DNA from: Aquificota bacterium
GTDB taxonomy: Bacteria; Aquificota; Aquificia; Aquificales; Aquificaceae
Assembly: GCA_030549905.1 (NCBI GenBank)
Contig: JAUQQK010000005.1
Location: 43,371 to 107,370, forward strand
Length of the DNA: 64,000 nucleotides
Reading direction: 5' to 3'
Below the pieces are notes generated by a model. The model saw nothing but the letters and a program-made list of their open reading frames with translations. It was not told the DNA's origin and did not search any database. The position numbers were made by a program, and so were the translations under genes. This document shows, piece after piece, positions 47,293 through 56,223 of the stretch; within the stretch, counting starts at the first letter, position 1, and each line of letters opens with the position of its first letter.

Positions 47293-49071
47293 ATGTGCGG
47301 AATAGTTGGCTATACGGGAAGTGCTCCCGCTTTGCTTGTCCTTCTTCAGGGGCTTGAAAGGCTTGAATACAGAGGCTACGATTCTGCGGGGGTGGCTCTT
47401 GTAGAGAACCACCACCTTTTGATTGAAAAAAGGGTAGGTAAGATAAGGGAACTTATCAGGGCTCTTTGGGGTAAGGAGCTTAAGGCAACCACTGGCATAG
47501 GGCATACACGATGGGCTACCCATGGGGAGGTTTGTGAGCTAAACGCACACCCTCATACAGACGAGAGAGGGGAGTTTGCGGTTGTTCATAACGGCATAAT
47601 AGAAAACTATAGAGAGATAAAGGAAGAGCTTGAAAAGCTGGGGGTAAGATACAAATCCGCTACCGATACGGAGGTTATAGCTCACCTTGTGGCTCTTAAT
47701 TATGAGGGGGACCTCCTTTCCGCGGTTTTAAAGACGGTGAGCAGGCTCAGAGGTGCCTATGCCTTTGCGGTGATAACCACAAAGGAACCAAACCGGATAG
47801 TGGCTGTTAAATATGGCAGTCCGCTTGTGGTGGGTCTTGGAAAGGGTGAAAACTTTATCGCCTCCGACATTCCAGCCCTGCTACCCTTTACGAGGGATGT
47901 GATACCCCTTGATGATGGTGAGGTGGTGGATTTAAGACCCGATGGTGCTCTAATCTATGACTTTGAGGGAAACCTTAAAACCAAGGAGAGCATGCGCGTT
48001 CTCTGGGATATCATATCCGCGGAAAAAGGGGGGTTCAAACACTTTATGCTTAAGGAGATATTTGAACAGCCAAGGACGGTGGGAGATACGCTAAAGGGCT
48101 TTGTGTCAAGGGATTACAGCCTGCCCTTTTCTCTAAAGGATTTCAGAAGGGTGCTGGTAGTTGCCTGCGGAACTTCCTACCATGCGGGGCTTATAGGCAA
48201 ATACTGGATAGAGAAGTATGCGGGCGTGCCTGTGGAGGTGGTCTATGCCTCAGAGCTTCGCTATTCAGACAGCCCCGTAGGAGAGGAAGACCTGGTGCTT
48301 GCCATATCTCAATCTGGAGAGACGGCGGACACACGCTTTTCAGCCCTTTCCATGAAGGAAAGGGGAGCTACCCTGGTGTCCATAGTCAATGTGATGGGAA
48401 GTGCCCTTGACAGGGAATCTGATTATACCCTCTATACACATGCGGGTCCGGAGATAGGCGTGGCTGCCACAAAGACCTTTACCGCACAGCTTGTGGTGCT
48501 TTATGCCCTTGCGGTCAGCCATTCAAAGGAGAAGGAAAGCCTTATGGACCGGCTCCTTCGCATTCCACACTTTATAGAGGAGGTGCTTACGCAGGCGGAG
48601 AAGATAAAGGAAATAGCCCTCAAGTATGCGGAATACAAAAACGCCATATATCTTGGAAGGTATCTCAGCTATCCTGTAGCCCTTGAAGGTGCCCTGAAGC
48701 TAAAGGAGATATCCTACATACATGCGGAAGGCTATCCTGCAGGAGAAATGAAGCACGGACCCATAGCCCTTATAGATGAGAAGATGCCGGTGGTGGCTAT
48801 AGGACCAAAGGACAGGGTGCATGAAAAGCTCCTTTCCAATGCGGAGGAGGTTCTGGCAAGAAAGGGCATACTTATAGGTGTGGGCTTTGAAGGTGATGAG
48901 AAGTTTAAAAGCCTGTGCAGGGACTACATGGGCATACCGCCCGTAGAGGAAGACCTCACACCCTTTTTGACAGTAGTGCCGCTACAGCTCTTTGCCTATT
49001 ACATGGCAGACTACCTTGGGCTGGATGTGGACCAGCCAAGAAACCTTGCAAAGACGGTTACCGTTGAGTAA
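47293..49071 (+). CDS. glmS: Glutamine--fructose-6-phosphate aminotransferase (isomerizing)
   Basis: 592 aa. Catalytic Cys2 (MCGIVGYTGSAPA), the glutaminase block THGEVCELNAHPH and two SIS domains (CGTSYHAGL, SQSGETADT, AEGYPAGEMKHGPIALI), ending VDQPRNLAKTVTVE. Makes glucosamine-6-phosphate for peptidoglycan and LPS. No glmS ribozyme precedes it; the mRNA appears to start at the ATG. It overlaps argF by 14 bp. Confidence 0.97.
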   Translation: MCGIVGYTGSAPALLVLLQGLERLEYRGYDSAGVALVENHHLLIEKRVGKIRELIRALWGKELKATTGIGHTRWATHGEVCELNAHPHTDERGEFAVVHNGIIENYREIKEELEKLGVRYKSATDTEVIAHLVALNYEGDLLSAVLKTVSRLRGAYAFAVITTKEPNRIVAVKYGSPLVVGLGKGENFIASDIPALLPFTRDVIPLDDGEVVDLRPDGALIYDFEGNLKTKESMRVLWDIISAEKGGFKHFMLKEIFEQPRTVGDTLKGFVSRDYSLPFSLKDFRRVLVVACGTSYHAGLIGKYWIEKYAGVPVEVVYASELRYSDSPVGEEDLVLAISQSGETADTRFSALSMKERGATLVSIVNVMGSALDRESDYTLYTHAGPEIGVAATKTFTAQLVVLYALAVSHSKEKESLMDRLLRIPHFIEEVLTQAEKIKEIALKYAEYKNAIYLGRYLSYPVALEGALKLKEISYIHAEGYPAGEMKHGPIALIDEKMPVVAIGPKDRVHEKLLSNAEEVLARKGILIGVGFEGDEKFKSLCRDYMGIPPVEEDLTPFLTVVPLQLFAYYMADYLGLDVDQPRNLAKTVTVE

Positions 49072-49975
49072 GCAAAAACTTAAGGAGTGCCTTCTGCGCG
49101 TGTAGCCTGTTTTCCGCCTGCGTGAATATGTAATCCGCATGGGCTTCAAAGACCTCTTCCGTTATCTCTTCACCCTTCTTGGCAGGAAGGCAGTGCATTA
49201 CCCTTACATCAGCCCTTGCATGGGCTAAAAGCTGTACGTTTACCTGATAGGGCTTTAAGGCTTCTAACTTTTCCTCTTTTCTGTCTTGGTTCATACTGAC
49301 CCATACGTCTGTATAGACCACGTGGGCTTCCTTCACCGCCTCTATGGGGTTGGTGGTTAGGTATATGCTTCCACCAGTTAGCCTGCATAGGTCTTCTCCC
49401 GCCTGATAGTACAGACTGCTCGGCTCATAGCCTTCAGGTGTTGCCACGAAGAGCTTAAGACCAAAGAGTCCGGCACCCACCAGCCATGTATTGCATACAT
49501 TGTTGCCATCGCCCACATAGGCTATCTTTATGCTTTGAAGCTCTTCGCCGAAGGTTTCATAAAGAGTGAAAACATCGCTCAGTATCTGACAGGGGTGGGA
49601 CATATCGGTGAGGGCATTAACTATGGGTATGGAGGAGTATTTTGCAAACTCCTCTAACTTTTTATGGGAATCGGTCCTTATGACCACACAGTCTAAATAC
49701 CTTGAAAGGGTTCTCGCCGTGTCCTTTATATCTTCACCCCTTCCTGCCTGCAGGCTTTCCTCCTGCAGAAATATGGTATTTCCACCCAGATGGTTTATAG
49801 CCACTTCAAAGGAAACCCTTGTCCTCGTTGATGGCTTTGTAAAGTAGAGGGCTATGTTCTTGCCTTCAAGATATCTGTTTCTATCCAGCCCCTTCTTAAA
49901 GCCTACCGTTTCCTGAAGTAAAAGCCAGCCTTCCTCGGGGCTTATGTCCCAGAGGTCCACAAAGTTCCGTATCAT
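49058..49975 (-). CDS. argF: Ornithine carbamoyltransferase
   Basis: 305 aa. Carbamoyl-phosphate site FTKPSTRTRVSFEVA, VNALTDMSHPCQILSD, and the ornithine-specific HCLPAKKGEE. Arginine synthesis. TAAAAT (49988-49983) lies exactly 7 nt before the ATG. Confidence 0.97.
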   Translation of the reverse strand: MIRNFVDLWDISPEEGWLLLQETVGFKKGLDRNRYLEGKNIALYFTKPSTRTRVSFEVAINHLGGNTIFLQEESLQAGRGEDIKDTARTLSRYLDCVVIRTDSHKKLEEFAKYSSIPIVNALTDMSHPCQILSDVFTLYETFGEELQSIKIAYVGDGNNVCNTWLVGAGLFGLKLFVATPEGYEPSSLYYQAGEDLCRLTGGSIYLTTNPIEAVKEAHVVYTDVWVSMNQDRKEEKLEALKPYQVNVQLLAHARADVRVMHCLPAKKGEEITEEVFEAHADYIFTQAENRLHAQKALLKFLLTQR

Positions 49976-49980
49976 TTTAT

Positions 49981-50400
49981 TTATTTTATCATACCGTAGA
50001 GCCTTTTGTAGCTACTAAAGACCTTTTCCACATAGGCACCATGTCCTTTTGCCTTTGAGCCTTTGTTGTAGCAATCTACCGCCTGAGCTATGCTTTTGTA
50101 GCCGTCAAGACACCTTCTTAACACCATGGCACCAAAGTGTATGTTGTAGCAGGGTTCAAAAAGCCATTCCTTTGGCACTTTGTATCTTTCTACCCAGCTT
50201 GAATTAATCTGCATAATGCCGTAATCCTTCGTGCCGTTTCTATTTACATTAATAGCCCTTGGGTTGAAATTACTCTCTACTCTTGCTATGGCGGTAAGAA
50301 GGACTGGGTCTACCCTATACCTTTCTCCTGCTTCAAAAAAGCAGTGGTAAAAGGCATGGCTGTAGCTATACAGAACAAGAAGGAAGGCTACGAGTAGCAT
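49981..50400 (-). CDS. Small lytic transglycosylase (IagB-like, SLT domain)
   Basis: 139 aa with a signal peptide (about 1-16). The catalytic Glu is in AIARVESNFNPRAIN, followed by DYGIMQINSSW and the AVDCYNKGSK block. Similar small enzymes open local gaps in peptidoglycan for pili or secretion machinery; no such system is next to it. TATAAT lies 6 nt before the ATG. Confidence 0.9.
   Translation of the reverse strand: MLLVAFLLVLYSYSHAFYHCFFEAGERYRVDPVLLTAIARVESNFNPRAINVNRNGTKDYGIMQINSSWVERYKVPKEWLFEPCYNIHFGAMVLRRCLDGYKSIAQAVDCYNKGSKAKGHGAYVEKVFSSYKRLYGMIK
49983..49988 (-). promoter_or_regulatory. -10 box of argF, leaderless spacing
   Basis: TAAAAT on the minus strand ends exactly 7 nt before the argF ATG and overlaps the end of the preceding lytic transglycosylase gene. 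Confidence 0.45.
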
Positions 50401-50482
50401 GGGAGTATTATAAGCCAGCTTAGAGCTTAAATAGGGTTTGGAAATGTATTATAATAATCATAGTTTTTTGAGGAGGCAGATT

Positions 50483-51517
50483 ATGGAGAAGAACTGGAAG
50501 GTAGGCACCGTATATCTTAACGACAGGACAAGGATAATAGTGATGGGCATTACAGGAAGGGAAGCCTCTCAGGTGGTCTCTGAGTCAGAAGCCCTCTATC
50601 CGGGTTTTATTGTGGCTGGCGTCACCCCCGGAAAGGGAGGTTCTGAAGTGGCTGGAAAGCCCGTCTATAACACGGTAAGGGAGGCTCTGCAAAGGCATCC
50701 TGAGATAAACACGGGCATGGTCTATGTGCCACCTGCTTCTGTAAAGGATGCGGTCATAGAGCTTATAGATGCGGGCATAAAGGTCATATTCATCATCACA
50801 GAGCATGTACCTATAAGGGATACGGTCTATTTCTACCACTATGCAAAGGAAAGGGGTGTCATCATAGTGGGTCCTACCTCCTTGGGCTGTATGATGCCAT
50901 GGGTTCCTGCAAGGATAGGAGCTATTGGTGGTAAGAACCCTTCCATAGCTTACGAAAAGGGTGGGCTTGTAATACTTTCCAAGTCGGGTGGTCTTACCAC
51001 CACCACCGCTGAGATGTTCAAAAGAAGAGGCTGGGGAGTTTATATGGCTCTCGCCCTCGGTGGAGATGTTATATCCTGCACCACCTTTGCGGACGCTTTG
51101 GAAAACATAGCGGACGACCCTAATGTGAAGGGTGTTATCATACAGGGTGAGGTGGGAGGCTCTTATGAAGAGCAGGCGGCGGAAACCATTTTGAGGCTCT
51201 GGAAGGAAGGAAGGTGGAACAAGCCGGTGGCTGCCTTCGTGGCAGGAAGGTTCCAGGAAGGGCTTGAGGGCGTCTCCTTCGGTCATGCAGGAGCCATCGT
51301 GGAAAGGGGTAAGGGTAAAGCCACCGACAAGATAAGAGCTTTCAATGAAGTGGGCAAGATTACGGGTCTTGTGAAGGTGGCAGAGTTTTATCACGACCTG
51401 GTGCATTGCATAGAAGAGCTTGGAGTGCCAAGAGACTTTGAGGACACCACACCTGAAGGAAGAGTGAAGCCTCTATACTCCACCATTGACGAGGAAACCT
51501 GTCAATTTAAGGCTTGA
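50483..51517 (+). CDS. ccsB: Citryl-CoA synthetase small subunit CcsB (SucD family)
   Basis: 344 aa from ATG 50483, which has AGGAGG six nt upstream (an earlier ATG lacks this). CoA-binding Rossmann (VMGITGREASQVV), GVTPGKGG, VPPASVKDAV, LSKSGGLTTTTAEM and the phospho-His loop GHAGAIVERGKGKATDKI are seen. The protein is about 50 residues longer than ordinary SucD (about 290). That length and its place next to reductive-TCA genes fit the Hydrogenobacter-type citryl-CoA synthetase small subunit, which works with CcsA. A succinyl-CoA synthetase alpha role cannot be excluded. Confidence 0.8.
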   Translation: MEKNWKVGTVYLNDRTRIIVMGITGREASQVVSESEALYPGFIVAGVTPGKGGSEVAGKPVYNTVREALQRHPEINTGMVYVPPASVKDAVIELIDAGIKVIFIITEHVPIRDTVYFYHYAKERGVIIVGPTSLGCMMPWVPARIGAIGGKNPSIAYEKGGLVILSKSGGLTTTTAEMFKRRGWGVYMALALGGDVISCTTFADALENIADDPNVKGVIIQGEVGGSYEEQAAETILRLWKEGRWNKPVAAFVAGRFQEGLEGVSFGHAGAIVERGKGKATDKIRAFNEVGKITGLVKVAEFYHDLVHCIEELGVPRDFEDTTPEGRVKPLYSTIDEETCQFKA

Positions 51518-51582
51518 GCTTTTTCCAAGGTGAATATTCCACAGCCTGCTGGTATGTGTATGGACATTCTTGAGGCAGGTCT

Positions 51583-51786
51583 TCAAGAGATAGCCTTATG
51601 CCTGCCCTCCTTAAGGTCAGAGCGTGCCGTGTTCTCTATTTCCTTCAGAAGATTTTCCCAGTCCGCCAGCTCGTAAGCCTTCTCTTTAAGCAGTTTCAGG
51701 TTTATCTCTAGAGGGGAAAGTCCTTGTAATAAAGTCCTTTGAGTTCCCTTAAAGTTTTTAGCTGTTTCCTCTCCTTTTTCTTTCAA
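51583..51786 (-). CDS. Small hypothetical protein at the end of the reductive-TCA operon
   Basis: 67 aa, soluble and helical (LSPLEINLKLLKEKAYELAD, ENLLKEIENTARSDLKEG). Family not recognised. It overlaps the upstream 40-residue membrane ORF by 29 bp and would be translated from the same message. Short and unsupported by homology that I know, so it may be a chance ORF. Confidence 0.4.
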   Translation of the reverse strand: MKEKGEETAKNFKGTQRTLLQGLSPLEINLKLLKEKAYELADWENLLKEIENTARSDLKEGRHKAIS

Positions 51787-51880
51787 CCTGAAGGTTTGTC
51801 CTCAGCCATCTGAAGGCAAAACCGCTCAGGAAAACCACGGTTATTAATCCTATGAAGGCAAGCAGGAGTATATACTTCAC
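51758..51880 (-). CDS. 40-residue single-span membrane protein after fumarase
   Basis: GTG start at 51880 overlaps the fumarase stop by 4 bp (GTGA), so translation is probably coupled. The peptide MKYILLLAFIGLITVVFLSG is one clear membrane helix, followed by a basic tail (FRWLRTNLQVERKRRGNS), giving an N-out/C-in orientation. Not recognised. Its position inside a carbon-fixation operon suggests a membrane tether or accessory subunit, but this is inference. Confidence 0.5.
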   Translation of the reverse strand: MKYILLLAFIGLITVVFLSGFAFRWLRTNLQVERKRRGNS

Positions 51881-52722
51881 AGCTCTATCTCCGCATGCCT
51901 TGAAGCATGGCACTGGATATTGACAGCTACCGGCAGGGAAGCTATATGGCAGGGATAAAGCTCTACCTTTACATCCACCGCGGTCACCGTCCCACCAAAG
52001 CCCATGGGACCCCACCCTATTTTATTGACCTCTTCTATCAGCTCTTCCTCTATCCTTCTTGCCACTGGGTCTTTACTTCTTTCACCGACGGGTCTCAGAA
52101 GTGCCTTCTTGGCAAGTAAGGCACAGTATTCAAAGGTACCGCCTATTCCCACGCCTACGGTGAAGGGCGGGCAGGCGTTGGGTCCAGCCAGTTTTACCGT
52201 TTCTAAGACAAACCTCTTTACCCCTTCCCATCCGTCTGCGGGTTTTAGCATGGCAAGTCTTGAGGTATTCTCTGAGCCTGCTCCCTTCGGTGCAAACGTT
52301 ATCTTTAGCCTGTCTCCGGGTACCACCTTGTAATGTATAACTGCAGGTGTGTTGTCTCCTGTGTTCTTCCTTTCAAAGACCGGGTCATAGACCATGGAAG
52401 CCCTCAGAAAACCCTCCTTATATGCCCTCCTTACACCCTCGTTTATGGCATCCTCCAAAGAGCCCCCCACCACATGTACCTCCTGACCCAGCTCCACAAA
52501 GACCACCGCCACGCCCGTATCCTGACAGTATGCCATCTGCTCTTCCCTTGCGGCTCTTATGTTAAGGAGTATCTGCTGCAGCACTTCTCTTCCAAGCTCA
52601 GACTCCTCCCTTCTCAAAGCCGTCTGGTATGCAAGCTCTACGTCTTCAGGCAGTTCGTAGTTTGCCTTTATGGCTATCCTCTTTACAGCCTCCACTATAT
52701 CTTCATACAGCACTTCTCGCAT
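51877..52722 (-). CDS. fumA: Fumarate hydratase class I, alpha (N-terminal) subunit
   Basis: 281 aa, split class I type. Contains MAYCQDTGVAVVFVELG, PKGAGSENTSRLAML and GPNACPPFTVGVGIGGTFEYCALLAKKALLR; the three Cys in QDTG/NACPP/EYC blocks bind the 4Fe-4S cluster. The beta subunit is not in this operon. Good ribosome-binding site GGAGGAG. Catalyses fumarate/malate interconversion in the reductive TCA cycle. Confidence 0.95.
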   Translation of the reverse strand: MREVLYEDIVEAVKRIAIKANYELPEDVELAYQTALRREESELGREVLQQILLNIRAAREEQMAYCQDTGVAVVFVELGQEVHVVGGSLEDAINEGVRRAYKEGFLRASMVYDPVFERKNTGDNTPAVIHYKVVPGDRLKITFAPKGAGSENTSRLAMLKPADGWEGVKRFVLETVKLAGPNACPPFTVGVGIGGTFEYCALLAKKALLRPVGERSKDPVARRIEEELIEEVNKIGWGPMGFGGTVTAVDVKVELYPCHIASLPVAVNIQCHASRHAEIEL

Positions 52723-53713
52723 TTAAAAGCTCCTCCACTATTTTAAGGTTTTTTCTAACAGACTCCACGGACCTTCTCCACATCTCCCTTTCTTCCTCTA
52801 TCATGGGTATTTTAATAACCTCTTCTACGCCGTTGTTTCCAAGCTTTACAGGCACGCCCACGCATAAACCATGAGCCTCATAATACTCACCCACATCGCC
52901 ATCAAGATAAACAGAGCAGGGCAGTATGCGCTTGTTGTTGGTGGCTATGGCTTCCACCATCTCCACTATAGAGGCAGCGGGTGCATGGTAGGCGGAGGTG
53001 CCCATAAGATCCACTATCTCACCACCGCCGAACTGGGTCCTCTTTATAAGCTCCTGAATTTTTTCTTTTGGCAGCATATCCTTTAAAGGTATGCCTCCTA
53101 CATTAGATATGGATATTAAAGGCACCATCTCATCTCCATGACCCCCTATCACGTAGGCATGTATATCCTGCGGGGAAACTTTTATCTCTCTGGCTATGAA
53201 GGTCTTAAATCGTGCAGAGTCTAAAACGCCTGCCATACCTATAACCCTGCTCTTTTCAAAGCCCAGTATCCTGTAGACCGCGTAGGTCATGAGGTCCACG
53301 GGGTTCGTAACCACTATCACTATGGCTTCCGGTGCATATTTCTTTATCTTCTGGGCTATCACCGAGAGTATTGATATGTTTCTCTCTAATAGGTCTTCCC
53401 TTGACATGCCCGGTCTTCTCGGAAAGCCTGCGGTTATTACCACAAGGTCGCTGCCCTGCAGGGCTTCATAGCCCTCACCCTCCGGGCTTACCGTATAGCC
53501 CTCCACCTTTCCATCAATGTTGAGGGCGGAGAGCATCTGCTGTATATCTAAAGCCTTTCCCTTTACAGGTTCAATGGTCCTGTCTCCGTCCCTTCTTGGT
53601 AGGTCAAACATGCGCACATCCACAAGACCCCTAAGAGCTAAAAGGCTTGCAGTATGCTCACCCACATTACCCGCACCTATAACCGATACTATCCTTCTGA
53701 GTTTCATATTCAT
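52703..53713 (-). CDS. mdh: Malate dehydrogenase
   Basis: 336 aa. NAD(P)-binding GAGNVGEHTA, substrate Arg in AGFPRRPGMSREDLL, VVTNPVDLMTYAVY and catalytic GGHGDEMVPL. LDH-like MDH group. Start ATG 53713 overlaps the aconitase stop by 4 bp and its end overlaps fumA by 20 bp. Reduces oxaloacetate in CO2 fixation. Confidence 0.95.
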   Translation of the reverse strand: MNMKLRRIVSVIGAGNVGEHTASLLALRGLVDVRMFDLPRRDGDRTIEPVKGKALDIQQMLSALNIDGKVEGYTVSPEGEGYEALQGSDLVVITAGFPRRPGMSREDLLERNISILSVIAQKIKKYAPEAIVIVVTNPVDLMTYAVYRILGFEKSRVIGMAGVLDSARFKTFIAREIKVSPQDIHAYVIGGHGDEMVPLISISNVGGIPLKDMLPKEKIQELIKRTQFGGGEIVDLMGTSAYHAPAASIVEMVEAIATNNKRILPCSVYLDGDVGEYYEAHGLCVGVPVKLGNNGVEEVIKIPMIEEEREMWRRSVESVRKNLKIVEELLNARSAV

Positions 53714-55686
53714 ACCTCCACCTTCTGCTTGCTCTTTATCCAGTTTAAAAGCCCACCAGCCAGCAATACGGATATTTGCTTAGGAGTAAGGTTATATTTG
53801 CAGAGAATTTCTTCACCCGTAGTCTTGTTTATAACCACCACCTCTTTTCCTGCCTTAAGTTTTTCTATAAGCTCAGGAATCTCTATCTCATCTCCGAGGG
53901 AAAACTTATTGTAGTCCTCCTTATCCACAAACTCTAAAGGCACTATGCCAAAATTCACAAGGTTTGCATGGTGTATGCGGGCAAAGGACTTGGCAATAAC
54001 TGCTCTCACTCCGAGGAAACGTGGAGCCAGTGCCGCATGCTCTCTTGAAGAGCCCTGTCCGTAGTTCTCTCCACCTATGATGATGTTTGCTTTGCCTTTC
54101 TGGTCTCTTATCTTCTTGGCTCTTGAAACAAACTCGGGGTCCACATAGTGATAGACATACTCGCTTATGGCGTAAATGTTAGACCTCAAAGGTAGGATTT
54201 TGGCACCTGCGGGCATTATGTGGTCGGTGGTGATGTTGTCGCCCACGATGAGGGAGACCTCTCCCTCTATCCTTTCTGGCATTTCGTCAAACTCGGGCAG
54301 GGGCTTTATATTGGGACCCCTGTATATCTCTACAGACCGTGCCTCTTCTTCTGGCATTGGGGGTATAAAGGCTTCGTCGCCGTAGGGGAACCTTTCTGGC
54401 ATCTCTACTCTTATCCACTTTATGCCTTCTTTCTGAGCCAGTTTCCTCGGGTCTATTATCTCACCCGCTATGGCACAGGCTACACAAACTTCAGGTGAAG
54501 CGAGATAAACCTTTGCGTCCGGCGTTCCTGACCTTCCTTCAAAGTTTCTGTTAAAGCTCCTTATGGATACGCCACCGCTTGGCGGAGCATATCCCATGCC
54601 TATACAAGGACCGCAGGCACTTTCTAATATCCTTGCACCGGCTTTCAGGAAGTTAAGAAGTATTCCGTTTTGAGTTATAAGCTCAAGGGCTTGCTTGGAG
54701 CCAGGTGCTACCGCAAAGACCACATCGGGATGAACCTTCCTGCCCTCTAACATCTTACCAGCCCTTGTCAAATCCACAAAGGAGGAGTTAGTGCATGAAC
54801 CTATCACCACCTGGTCTACCTTTATGCCTTCCACTTCCCTTACGGGCACCACATTATCTGGAGAGTGAGGGCATGCTATCAGAGGCTCAAGTTCTGAAAG
54901 GTTTATCTCAATAACTTCATCATACTCCGCATCAGGGTCTGGCAGTAGCTCAATCCAGTCTTCTTCTCTTCCCTGAGCTTTAAGGTAGGCTTTAGTTATC
55001 TCATCGGAGGGGAAGATGGAGGTGGTGGCTCCCAACTCTGCGCCCATGTTGGTAATGGTAGCCCTTTCAGGTACAGAAAGTTCCTTTATGCCCTCTCCAA
55101 AGTATTCAAATATCTTTCCCACACCGCCCTTTACGGTGAGCCTCCTCAAAAGCTCAAGGATGATGTCCTTTGCAGTCACCCACTCGGGCATCCTGCCCGT
55201 TAGCCTTACCCCCACAATTTTTGGCATCTTCAGATAAAAAGGCTCACCTGCCATGGCTGCCGCCACATCAAGCCCACCTGCACCTATGGCAATCATGCCC
55301 ACACCACCCGAGGTAGGCGTGTGAGAGTCAGAACCTAAAAGGGTCTTTCCTGGCTTGGCAAACCTTTCCACATGCACCTGATGGCATATACCGTTTCCGG
55401 GCTTGGAGAGCCATATGCCATACCTTTTAGCCACAGACATCAGGTATTTATGGTCATCAGGGTTTTTAAAGTCTGTCTGTAGCATGTTGTGGTCTATGTA
55501 GCTTACAGATAGCTCCGTTTTTACCCTGTCCACACCCATCGCCTCAAACTGCAGGTATGCCATAGTGCCGGTGGCGTCCTGAGTGAGCGTCTGGTCTATT
55601 TTTATGGCTATCTCTTCTCCCGGCAAAAGCCTTCCACTTACAAGGTGCTTTTGCAGTATCTTATAGGCAACCGTTCCCTTTGCCAT
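53710..55686 (-). CDS. acn: Aconitate hydratase
   Basis: 658 aa, one chain. Iron-sulfur Cys are in VIGSCTNSSF and ACGPCIGMG; the swivel domain has GENYGQGSSREHAALAP with the catalytic Ser/Arg. Length and start (MAKGTVAYKILQKHLVSG) match the bacterial-type aconitase of Aquificales. Ribosome-binding site AGGAGG; TATAAT about 28 nt upstream. First gene of the acn-mdh-fumA operon. Confidence 0.96.
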   Translation of the reverse strand: MAKGTVAYKILQKHLVSGRLLPGEEIAIKIDQTLTQDATGTMAYLQFEAMGVDRVKTELSVSYIDHNMLQTDFKNPDDHKYLMSVAKRYGIWLSKPGNGICHQVHVERFAKPGKTLLGSDSHTPTSGGVGMIAIGAGGLDVAAAMAGEPFYLKMPKIVGVRLTGRMPEWVTAKDIILELLRRLTVKGGVGKIFEYFGEGIKELSVPERATITNMGAELGATTSIFPSDEITKAYLKAQGREEDWIELLPDPDAEYDEVIEINLSELEPLIACPHSPDNVVPVREVEGIKVDQVVIGSCTNSSFVDLTRAGKMLEGRKVHPDVVFAVAPGSKQALELITQNGILLNFLKAGARILESACGPCIGMGYAPPSGGVSIRSFNRNFEGRSGTPDAKVYLASPEVCVACAIAGEIIDPRKLAQKEGIKWIRVEMPERFPYGDEAFIPPMPEEEARSVEIYRGPNIKPLPEFDEMPERIEGEVSLIVGDNITTDHIMPAGAKILPLRSNIYAISEYVYHYVDPEFVSRAKKIRDQKGKANIIIGGENYGQGSSREHAALAPRFLGVRAVIAKSFARIHHANLVNFGIVPLEFVDKEDYNKFSLGDEIEIPELIEKLKAGKEVVVINKTTGEEILCKYNLTPKQISVLLAGGLLNWIKSKQKVEV

Positions 55687-55926
55687 GCCAGCCTCCTGTC
55701 AAAAAGTAATGATTTATATTATAGCCTTTTGGAAACATATTTAAGCGTATGGAAAGGTTGTTGTTTTCTGAGAGCCTTAAGGAGCTTTATGAGAGGGATT
55801 TTTACCTATGGGTTTATGAAAACCTCAGGCTTTTGAAGGAAGGGAATTGCTCGCTGGTGGATTGGCAAAACCTCTTAGAGGAGATAGAAAACATGGCAAA
55901 GTCTTAGAAACCAGTTCCATTTTTTA

Positions 55927-55956
55927 TTGACAAATTCTAGGCAAATGTGTTATACT
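55927..55956 (+). promoter_or_regulatory. Consensus sigma70 promoter inside the DUF29 insertion
   Basis: TTGACA (55927-55932), 18-nt spacer, TATACT (55951-55956). Predicted start about 55963, just before the first stem strand (GGAGCTA, 55966). This is among the best promoters in the window and points straight into the stem-loop region. Confidence 0.7.
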
Positions 55957-55962
55957 CCCCTC

Positions 55963-56223
55963 CGCGGAGCTATTATATTACGCTGTTGCTGATGTGGGCA
56001 GAACGAAAAACTTGGTAAGCCGTGCTTACCGGGTAAGTAGCTCCAGATTACACAGCATCAGGAAAGCCCTTGTCAGACAGGTTAGAAAATTCCTTAAAGT
56101 CTGTCTGATGAGCGGAGCAGACGCCTTAGGAGTAAGGCCCGGGGCTTGCTCGCTCAGAACTCCTGTTTTGGAGTTTTGGGTGATAGTCCCAAACCCGACG
56201 TGACGTATAGATATATGTCTATA
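55963..56223 (+). ncRNA. Candidate structured RNA of unknown class
   Basis: Stems that I can verify: GGAGCTA/TAGCTCC (55966-55972 with 56038-56044) enclosing GGTAAGC-CGT-GCTTACC (56014-56030); TCAGACAG/CTGTCTGA (56073-56080 with 56101-56108); GAGC/GCTC and GAGCA/TGCTC (56110-56119 with 56147-56155) enclosing GCCTTA-GGAG-TAAGGC; AACTCC-TGTTTT-GGAGTT (56158-56175); TTTGGG/CCCAAA (56175-56193); TATAGA-TATATG-TCTATA (56206-56223). The RNA carries no long ORF of its own and no T-run terminator. It does not match tmRNA, 6S, RNase P or group I intron motifs that I know. Confidence 0.55.

Noticed and set aside
47273..47294. Longer trmFO starting at 47294
   Set aside because: It would overlap the glmS start. 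The second Met precedes the conserved IVIGGG-type fold directly, as in the family.
50585..51406. 273-residue minus-strand ORF opposite ccsB
   Set aside because: It is low in recognisable motifs and mirrors a clear SucD-family gene, so it is a shadow frame.
51948..52333. Overlapping ORFs opposite the fumarase gene
   Set aside because: Shadow frames of a conserved enzyme with no start signals or motifs.
56105..56160. Hammerhead ribozyme (CTGATGAG followed by a stem)
   Set aside because: The core lacks the required GAAAC after stem II (TCAGAAC is present instead) and no cleavage-site arrangement could be built.
55963..56223. Known housekeeping RNA (tmRNA, 6S RNA, RNase P RNA)
   Set aside because: Conserved sequence blocks of these RNAs that I know are absent.
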